Below, piece by piece: positions 5,613 through 10,324 of a DNA stretch of 10,324 nt. The stretch's first letter is position 1. Each line of letters starts with the position of its first letter. The notes under the pieces were generated by a model. The model was not told the origin of the DNA. It ran no database searches and worked only from the letters and a program-made list of their open reading frames with translations. Position numbers and translations under genes: made by a program. Source of the stretch: Candidatus Bathyarchaeota archaeon (GTDB lineage: Archaea; Thermoproteota; Bathyarchaeia; TCS64); contig JAOZIG010000403.1 of the NCBI GenBank assembly GCA_026014515.1, positions 1-10,324 on the forward strand. The letters run 5' to 3'.

Positions 5613-7226
5613 TTGGCAATATACGCTGATATGGTATTAATCAACGGTAAAATCATCACTGTAGACCCTGATGACAGCATCGTTGAAGCCGTAGCGATTT
5701 ATCGAAACAAGATCGAGGCAGTGGGAACCACTGAGGAGATTAAGAAACTCGCTGGACAAGAGACAAAGGTAATCGACCTAGAAGGCAAGACAGTGATGCC
5801 CGGCATCATTGACAGCCACACTCACCCAAGCATGATAGCAGCGAGAAATCTTGAGGTAAACTGCAGGGCACCTCCCATCAAGAATATCCCCGAGATATTG
5901 GCGCTCATCAAAGCAAAAGCCAAGGAGCTTGGACCCGGAGCATGGGTACAGGGAGCTAACTTCAACGATAGTAAACTTGAGGAAAACAGACATATCACTC
6001 GCTGGGAGCTTGACGAGGCGGCACCGGATAACCCGGTTTTCATCGTATCAGACACGGGACACCAAGCACTCGCTAACAGCAAGGCGTTTGAAATTGCGGG
6101 AATCACTGATAATACCCCTGATCCACCGGGTGGTGAGATGCAGCGTAACGAGAAGGGTGAACTCACTGGGCTCCTATATGAGAACGCTACAGGCTTGATT
6201 CGTGAACATATCCCAGAGTACAGTGTGGAAGCACTGAGGGAGAGCTACAAGGATGTAGTTGCTCAGTTTAGCGAGTGGGGCGTCACAAGCACTCATAACG
6301 CGAGTGGACACAAGAATGGGATAAGGGCATACAAGCAGCTGCTGGACCAAGGTATGAAGCAAGTCAGGATGAGGCTCATGGTCAGCATCACACGGGAAGA
6401 GACCAGTGACGTATTGAGCGCCTTAGAGCTTGCCGGTATCGAGAGCGGCTTTGGTGATGACTGGTTTGGCGTCATGAGCATCAAGATCATGGGTGACGGC
6501 TCAGGAGCAGGAGGTACATGCTGCGTATATGAGAACCAACACAGGGGCACCTGCGGTCTCGGACTCTGGATGACTGAGCCAGAGGTTATCAAACAACAGG
6601 TCTTACAGGCGCATAACGCTGGGATCAGGGTAAGCATCCACAGCATCGGTGACCGTGGCGTGGACGCTGCATTGGACGCTATTGAGGCAGCTCAGAAGCA
6701 GAACCCTATCCCTGATATGCGCCATAGGATTGAGCATAACAGTCTCTGTACACCAAAACAGCTGAAACGAATCAAAGAGCTAGGAGTAACACCCAGCAGC
6801 AGCATCGGATACATGTATGGACTCGGAGACCAGTACGCCGAGAACTTTGGACTAGAACGATCCAGATGGTTACACCCACACAAGACCATGAAGGAAATGG
6901 GAATCATCGCTGGAGGTAACAGCGACTGCCCAGTCACCTACTACAGCCCATTTGTTCAGATATACGAGGCTGTGACTCGTAAATCCAGTAACGGACACGC
7001 TGTGAGTCCAGAGGAAAGAATCACGCCACTGGAAGCCATCAAGGTCTACACGTGGAACGGCGCGTATCTGGGTAAGGATGAGGATAAGCTGGGTAGTCTT
7101 GAGGTTGGTAAACTTGCTGACTTGATTGTTCTCGATAGGGACATCTTAACGATTCCACATGAGGAGATCAAGGACATCCAAGTCCTCAAGACAATCGTAG
7201 ACGGAAAAATAGTCTACGAAAAATAA
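5613..7226 (+). CDS. Amidohydrolase family 3 protein (YtcJ-like metal-dependent hydrolase)
   Basis: This is a complete 537-residue protein with the YtcJ/PF07969 layout. A small N-terminal beta domain (ADMVLINGKIITVD) leads into the TIM-barrel metal site: HTH at residues 69-71 (IDSHTHP), K291 in SIKIMGDGS, H343 in SIHSIGDRG, H375 in RHRIEHN and D438 in GGNSDCP. It ends with the usual GSLEVGKLADLIVLDRD segment, which completes the beta domain. Family members hydrolyse amide, imide or similar C-N bonds using divalent metals; the substrate is unknown. TTG 5613 is chosen because it keeps the conserved ADMVLINGK start; ATG 5631 would remove Ala-Asp. It follows the TetR gene on the same strand after 179 bases with its own probable promoter. 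Its end overlaps a hairpin terminator. Confidence 0.92.
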   Translation: MAIYADMVLINGKIITVDPDDSIVEAVAIYRNKIEAVGTTEEIKKLAGQETKVIDLEGKTVMPGIIDSHTHPSMIAARNLEVNCRAPPIKNIPEILALIKAKAKELGPGAWVQGANFNDSKLEENRHITRWELDEAAPDNPVFIVSDTGHQALANSKAFEIAGITDNTPDPPGGEMQRNEKGELTGLLYENATGLIREHIPEYSVEALRESYKDVVAQFSEWGVTSTHNASGHKNGIRAYKQLLDQGMKQVRMRLMVSITREETSDVLSALELAGIESGFGDDWFGVMSIKIMGDGSGAGGTCCVYENQHRGTCGLGLWMTEPEVIKQQVLQAHNAGIRVSIHSIGDRGVDAALDAIEAAQKQNPIPDMRHRIEHNSLCTPKQLKRIKELGVTPSSSIGYMYGLGDQYAENFGLERSRWLHPHKTMKEMGIIAGGNSDCPVTYYSPFVQIYEAVTRKSSNGHAVSPEERITPLEAIKVYTWNGAYLGKDEDKLGSLEVGKLADLIVLDRDILTIPHEEIKDIQVLKTIVDGKIVYEK

Positions 7227-7243
7227 CACTCTAATTAGTGTTA
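7224..7243. terminator. Bidirectional hairpin terminator
   Basis: TAACACT-CTAATT-AGTGTTA forms a seven-base-pair stem with a six-base loop and includes the amidohydrolase stop codon. On the plus strand a run of T follows at 7254-7260; on the minus strand TTATTTTTCG follows for the nuclease transcript. It therefore suits both convergent genes and marks the edge of the A/T-rich island. Confidence 0.6.
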
Positions 7244-7248
7244 TAAAC

Positions 7249-8238
7249 TTACATTTTTTTTAGTATTTTACCTATTTGTTCAATGTGATTGTTAGTGACT
7301 AATGTTACATTGTTATCGACTAATAATTTTCTTGCTTTTGGATTAATATCAGAAGTGATAACTAGTATTGAATGATCAACTAAGTCACGATATTGTAGGA
7401 CATCTGCTATATCACGTACTGTAGCTTTTTTTGTAGGGAAGTAGCCTTTACACTCTATTCCATAAGTTTTTCGTTTTTTATATAGAAAGACGTCTATTTC
7501 CACATCTAGACCATCATCATTTACTATAATTCCTTGTTCAACCACCGAATGTGGATAACTAAGTTTACATAATTGTTTAACATACCATTCCAACCAGTAT
7601 CCATTTTCCCAAAAATCTAACTCTTTTGATTTATTTACACGAAATAGTTTCAATATTTCATATATTTCATTACACTCTTTACAATATAAATTATTTATCA
7701 ATGTTTTTAATTCTAATTCTGTTCTGTTCTTATTATTTTCTAAATTTATAACTTCTATTTCTTCATATATATTACAACTATTACATAATCCATGCACTTC
7801 TCTAATAAGCATGTCATAGTTACACATATTTATTAATAACTCGTTTGTTTCACCTTCTGGATAAGACCAATCTTCCTCTTCTTCTACTGAGTGTAAATCA
7901 TTCATATTCCTACATTGTGGACATTTAATTTTAGCTCTTGATTTTTTCTTAAAATAAGTATCGTATACATTAAGACTATGCCTACAATAAGCACATAGTT
8001 GTATTTTATATATTGGGTTTTCTATACTGTTCTTTATATTATTTTCTATATATTCACTTATTTCAGATACAGTTTTAAGTTCATCTTTCTCATTATCATC
8101 TAAATAAGATTTAATAACCAGTTGGTATAACGATCTTAAATATTGTTTTTTTCTAAGATCGTCAAATAATTCAGAAGTAAAACTGTTTTGTTCATAAGCA
8201 TTAACTATTTTTCTAGAAGAAGATGTCTTTATTTTCAA
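7249..8238 (-). CDS. Putative PD-(D/E)XK nuclease with two internal zinc ribbons
   Basis: The listed frame gives 329 residues. After a Lys-rich helical N-terminus come two putative zinc ribbons: C82-x2-C85 with C106-x2-C109, and C152-x2-C155 with C186-x2-C189. The C-terminal part (about 207-310) has a PD-(D/E)XK nuclease pattern: E217 in GYWLEWYV, D249 in VEIDVF, E262-C-K264 in YGIECKG, and Q283 in a following helix. The WLE, EID and ECK spacing resembles the nuclease domain of DUF1887/Card1-like proteins, but no CARF domain is seen. It is probably a DNA- or RNA-cleaving defence or mobile-element protein; substrate and trigger are unknown. The gene is strikingly A/T-rich. The TTG 8238 start lacks a ribosome site; a CTG at 8280 lies five bases after GGTGAGG (8292-8286) and would add 14 residues. 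It follows the zinc-ribbon gene in the same frame. Confidence 0.8.
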   Translation of the reverse strand: MKIKTSSSRKIVNAYEQNSFTSELFDDLRKKQYLRSLYQLVIKSYLDDNEKDELKTVSEISEYIENNIKNSIENPIYKIQLCAYCRHSLNVYDTYFKKKSRAKIKCPQCRNMNDLHSVEEEEDWSYPEGETNELLINMCNYDMLIREVHGLCNSCNIYEEIEVINLENNKNRTELELKTLINNLYCKECNEIYEILKLFRVNKSKELDFWENGYWLEWYVKQLCKLSYPHSVVEQGIIVNDDGLDVEIDVFLYKKRKTYGIECKGYFPTKKATVRDIADVLQYRDLVDHSILVITSDINPKARKLLVDNNVTLVTNNHIEQIGKILKKM

Positions 8239-8292
8239 GTTTTTTTTCTTAAATATGCCTCTAACTTTATTTAAGGACAGTTTAACCTCACC

Positions 8293-8427
8293 TTATTTGA
8301 TAGTTCTATAATTACATCTTCTACAATGGTATACCTTCCTCAATCCACCTCTTGGCCCTGCCTTAATTTTACCCGCATAGTACATTGTATAATGCCGACA
8401 TCTGGGGCAGTATAATCCCTTAGCCAT
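8293..8427 (-). CDS. Small zinc-ribbon protein (44 residues)
   Basis: This is a short frame from ATG 8427 to TAA 8293. It begins MAKGLYCPRC and carries a four-cysteine zinc-ribbon signature, C7-x2-C10 and C35-x2-C38 (HCRRCNYRT), with a basic Gly-rich loop between. Such knuckles bind nucleic acid or act as protein adaptors; some resemble the zinc-ribbon part of IS1 InsA, but nothing else of a transposon is seen. A TATA-like box lies 28-36 bases upstream with no ribosome site, so it is likely leaderless. The following nuclease frame is in phase with it; only one TAA separates them, so the two are probably one transcript and may once have been one protein. Confidence 0.7.
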   Translation of the reverse strand: MAKGLYCPRCRHYTMYYAGKIKAGPRGGLRKVYHCRRCNYRTIK

Positions 8428-8454
8428 TGTTGAACCCTTAGAATATTACTTACA

Positions 8455-8463
8455 CTTTAAAAT
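8455..8463 (-). promoter_or_regulatory. TATA-like box of the zinc-ribbon/nuclease unit
   Basis: Read on the minus strand this is TATTTTAAA within a longer A/T block. Its centre is about 32 bases from ATG 8427, which predicts a transcript start within about six bases of the start codon. No Shine-Dalgarno-like sequence precedes the ATG. Confidence 0.45.
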
Positions 8464-8555
8464 AATTAACTAATAGTTCGGAGGAAATAGTCTCTATATC
8501 TCTTCTTACATTGATCCGGTAACCGCAGATTTAAGGAGAAATTAATAAAATATGA

Positions 8556-8615
8556 TAGGTAGGACCTCTCTAGCACTAGTGCATTGTTTCACAGAGAGAT
8601 CTATAGACCTACCCA
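8556..8615. other. Long imperfect hairpin, possible structured RNA
   Basis: GGTAGG (8558-8563) pairs with CCTACC (8608-8613), and CTCTCT (8566-8571) pairs with AGAGAG (8593-8598). A ten-base palindrome, GCACTAGTGC (8573-8582), lies in the apical part. A second pairing is possible: TCTCTAG (8567-8573) with CTATAGA (8601-8607), six of seven pairs, which excludes the CTCTCT/AGAGAG stem. It is far more G/C-rich than its surroundings. On the minus strand it lies downstream of A/T blocks at 8684-8698 and 8653-8668 and is followed by ATATTTTATT, so transcription in that direction is plausible. No known RNA family is recognised. Confidence 0.4.
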
Positions 8616-8705
8616 CATCAAAATTGTACTGTACTACTATAATCTATTTTGTATTTTTTAATTAAGAATTAATGGTACATATCCATTTATAAATAAAATT
8701 TAGTT

Positions 8706-8716
8706 ATTAAAAAATT
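8706..8716 (-). terminator. T-run terminator of pyrG
   Basis: Read on the minus strand, the bases right after the pyrG TAA are AATTTTTTAAT, with six T in a row and more A/T sequence beyond. This fits an archaeal T-run terminator. Confidence 0.45.
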
Positions 8717-10324
8717 TTAAAATTCTGGTTTGGGTTTGCCCATTTTTTTATCGTAGGCAGCCTTTACAAAGCCATAGTATGGTGGGCTTGGTTCCCAAGG
8801 TCGTGATTTGAACTCTGGGTGGAACTGGGTCGCCAAGAAGAAGTACCTATCGGGTAGCTCAAGTATCTCTTTGAGTTTCTTCTCCTTGCTAACAGCCGTG
8901 AAATGGGCTCCAGCCTTCTCCAAGGCATCATAGTATTCCTCGTTTACCTCCCAACGGTGCCTGTGACGCTCCTGTATGGTTGTTGAGTCATAAAGCTCCG
9001 CTGCAAGTGAATCATCATCAACCTCAACCTTATTCGCCCCAAGCCTCATGGTACCACCCATCTCACTGATACCCTTCTGCTCAGGAAGGAGATCAATAAC
9101 CGGGTGAGGAGCCTCGGGCACACACTCGGTGCTATGGGCTCCTTCGAGTCCAGCCATGTTTCGCGCGTACTCAACTGTGGCTAATTGGAATCCGTAACAG
9201 ATGCCTAGGAATGGGGTGTCCTGTGTTCTGGCTCTGTTGATAGCGATTATCTTGCCTTCTGCGCCTCTTAACCCGAAGCCACCGGGAACGATGACACCAT
9301 CATAATTATCCAGTATCTTTGCTTGCTCAATGTCGTCCTCGAATACCTCGGTCTCGATCCAGTCAATCTGAACCTTACAACCAGACTTTGCCGCACTATG
9401 ACGTAATGCCTCATTGACGCTTACATAGCAGTCTGCTAGCTCAGCGTATTTTCCACACATTGCTATCTTGACTACATCAGTGGGTTCTTTGTAGGTACGA
9501 ACCATCTTGTTCCACTCGGTCCAGTCTGGTTTCTTCTTCTCCAAGCCAAGATAATCACAGATCACGGAACCCATGTTTTGTTCCTCAAGCTCCAAGGGAA
9601 GCTCATAGAGAGTAGGCACATTGATACTGCTAAACACAGCCTGCGTCTCAACGCTACAAGTATTCGCAATCTTTACCCGGGTAGCCTCATCCAGTCGCCC
9701 AAACTCGGTACGAGCCACAATCAAATCAGGATCAAGCCCAATAGCTCTAAGTTCCTTGACGCTGTGCTGAGTCGGCTTGGTCTTTGGCTCACCAACAGCC
9801 CCCAATACTGGAACAAGGGTCAGGTGGACGAATAATGTATCATCCCTGTCTTCCTCGTTCTTCAGTTGCCTGATGGCTTCAAGGAAAGGAAGCCCCTCGA
9901 TGTCGCCAACAGTACCCCCGATCTCAACCAATACTATATCTGCTTGGTTTGCCTCACCTACGAGTCTGATGCGTCTCTGTATCTCGTCAGTTACGTGGGG
10001 GATGATCTGGACGCATCGTCCAAGGTATCCGCCTTCACGTTCTTTTTTGATTACCTCTTGGTAGACTTGTCCGCTTGTCACGTTGTTCAGTCTGCTAAAG
10101 GGACCCTTGAGGAACCTTTCATAGGTGCCCAGGTCCATGTCTGCCTCATAGCCATCGTCTAGTACGAATACTTCCCCGTGGATGTAGGGGTTCATTGTGC
10201 CTGCGTCCACATTCAGATATGGGTCGCATTTGATGGCTGTTACCTTGTATCCACGGACCTCCAGCATTTTCCCGATGCTGCAGGTGACTAGGCCCTTTCC
10301 AAGTCCGCTAAGGACTCCGCCTGT
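8717..10324 (-). CDS. pyrG: CTP synthase (glutamine hydrolysing), 5' truncated
   Basis: The visible part is 535 residues and begins TGGVLSGLGKG, so only about the first eight residues (MxxxYIFV in relatives) lie outside the window; the ATG at 10267 is internal. The protein makes CTP from UTP, ATP and glutamine in the cytosol. The amidoligase domain comes first: the ATP-binding P-loop GGVLSGLGKG, then CDPYLNVDAGTMNPYIHGEVFV and the GGTVGDIEGLPF segment used for UTP binding and CTP feedback. The class I glutaminase domain follows, with the oxyanion strand GGFGLRG, the nucleophile Cys in GICYGFQ and the His-Glu pair in QFHPEF. Length and order match full-length PyrG. It is a housekeeping gene and shows the normal G/C of the region, in contrast to the island immediately downstream. 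Confidence 0.97.
   Translation of the reverse strand, partial: TGGVLSGLGKGLVTCSIGKMLEVRGYKVTAIKCDPYLNVDAGTMNPYIHGEVFVLDDGYEADMDLGTYERFLKGPFSRLNNVTSGQVYQEVIKKEREGGYLGRCVQIIPHVTDEIQRRIRLVGEANQADIVLVEIGGTVGDIEGLPFLEAIRQLKNEEDRDDTLFVHLTLVPVLGAVGEPKTKPTQHSVKELRAIGLDPDLIVARTEFGRLDEATRVKIANTCSVETQAVFSSINVPTLYELPLELEEQNMGSVICDYLGLEKKKPDWTEWNKMVRTYKEPTDVVKIAMCGKYAELADCYVSVNEALRHSAAKSGCKVQIDWIETEVFEDDIEQAKILDNYDGVIVPGGFGLRGAEGKIIAINRARTQDTPFLGICYGFQLATVEYARNMAGLEGAHSTECVPEAPHPVIDLLPEQKGISEMGGTMRLGANKVEVDDDSLAAELYDSTTIQERHRHRWEVNEEYYDALEKAGAHFTAVSKEKKLKEILELPDRYFFLATQFHPEFKSRPWEPSPPYYGFVKAAYDKKMGKPKPEF

Larger units (their letters stand above)
8428..8716. other. A/T-rich spacer between pyrG and the zinc-ribbon gene
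   Basis: This 289-base spacer holds no credible coding frame on either strand. It contains the zinc-ribbon promoter, a small CGGT-A-ACCG palindrome (8517-8525), the long hairpin at 8556-8615, an A/T inverted repeat TTAATT/AATTAA (8658-8672), a candidate minus-strand TATA block (8684-8698) and the pyrG T-run. The part at 8641-8700 has only 8 G/C of 60 bases. Confidence 0.6.

Noticed and set aside
5452..5640. Plus-strand 62-residue frame from GTG 5452
   Set aside because: It begins inside the perfect palindrome, runs into the amidohydrolase start in another phase and shows no recognisable motif or ribosome site.
8427..8435. GTTCAACAA before the zinc-ribbon ATG, matching half of the TetR operator
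   Set aside because: The partner half TGAAC is missing, so there is no dyad; a nine-base match can occur by chance in a window of this size.
8556..8615. The same hairpin read as a tRNA
   Set aside because: There is no T-loop sequence, no D-arm or anticodon arm of proper size and no tRNA-like spacing.
8556..8616. The hairpin read as an archaeal H/ACA guide RNA (stem followed by CACA)
   Set aside because: The internal loop is strongly asymmetric (two bases against nine) and no kink-turn is evident, so it does not form a normal pseudouridylation pocket.
1..10324. CRISPR array, insertion sequence or rRNA/tRNA gene
   Set aside because: Reading both strands I found no regularly spaced repeats, no transposase motif and no conserved RNA gene.

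Overview
The window most likely comes from an archaeon. Several genes appear to be leaderless, with an A/T-rich TATA-like box about 25-27 bases before the start codon (666, 4832, 8427). Candidate Shine-Dalgarno sites are of the GGTGA/GTGAT type, the ends of transcripts look like T-runs, and the proteins look archaeal in character. I cannot name a lineage from sequence alone. GC content varies sharply: a 60-base sample of the amidohydrolase gene has 34 G/C, a sample of the nuclease gene at 7249-8238 has 14, and a sample of the spacer below pyrG has only 8.

Left part (1-5433). A 5'-truncated beta-rich protein of unknown role is followed by an SDR oxidoreductase (+), an alkaline-phosphatase-superfamily phosphohydrolase (-), a CapA-like metallophosphatase (+), an isochorismatase-family cysteine hydrolase (-) and a TetR-family regulator (+). 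From the SDR onward the genes alternate strand. Convergent pairs abut (1 base apart) or overlap (6 bases), and divergent pairs share short promoter regions. The isochorismatase/TetR promoter carries two near-identical copies of a TGAAC-N3-GTTCA operator, 42 bp apart centre to centre, so the TetR protein very probably controls itself and the hydrolase.

Middle part (5434-7248). A spacer with a perfect 19-bp palindrome leads into a complete YtcJ-type amidohydrolase. That gene ends in a bidirectional hairpin terminator. The isochorismatase, amidohydrolase, CapA-like protein, phosphohydrolase and SDR could form a catabolic locus for an amide- or ester-containing compound, but the substrate is not visible.

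Right part (7249-8716) is an A/T-rich island below pyrG. It holds a putative PD-(D/E)XK nuclease with two internal zinc ribbons. Directly upstream, in the same frame and separated by a single TAA, is a 44-residue zinc-ribbon protein. The remaining spacer contains a long hairpin that may be a structured RNA. The island resembles acquired defence-type cargo.

Far right (8717-10324) is CTP synthase (pyrG) on the minus strand, cut by the window end just before its first residues.
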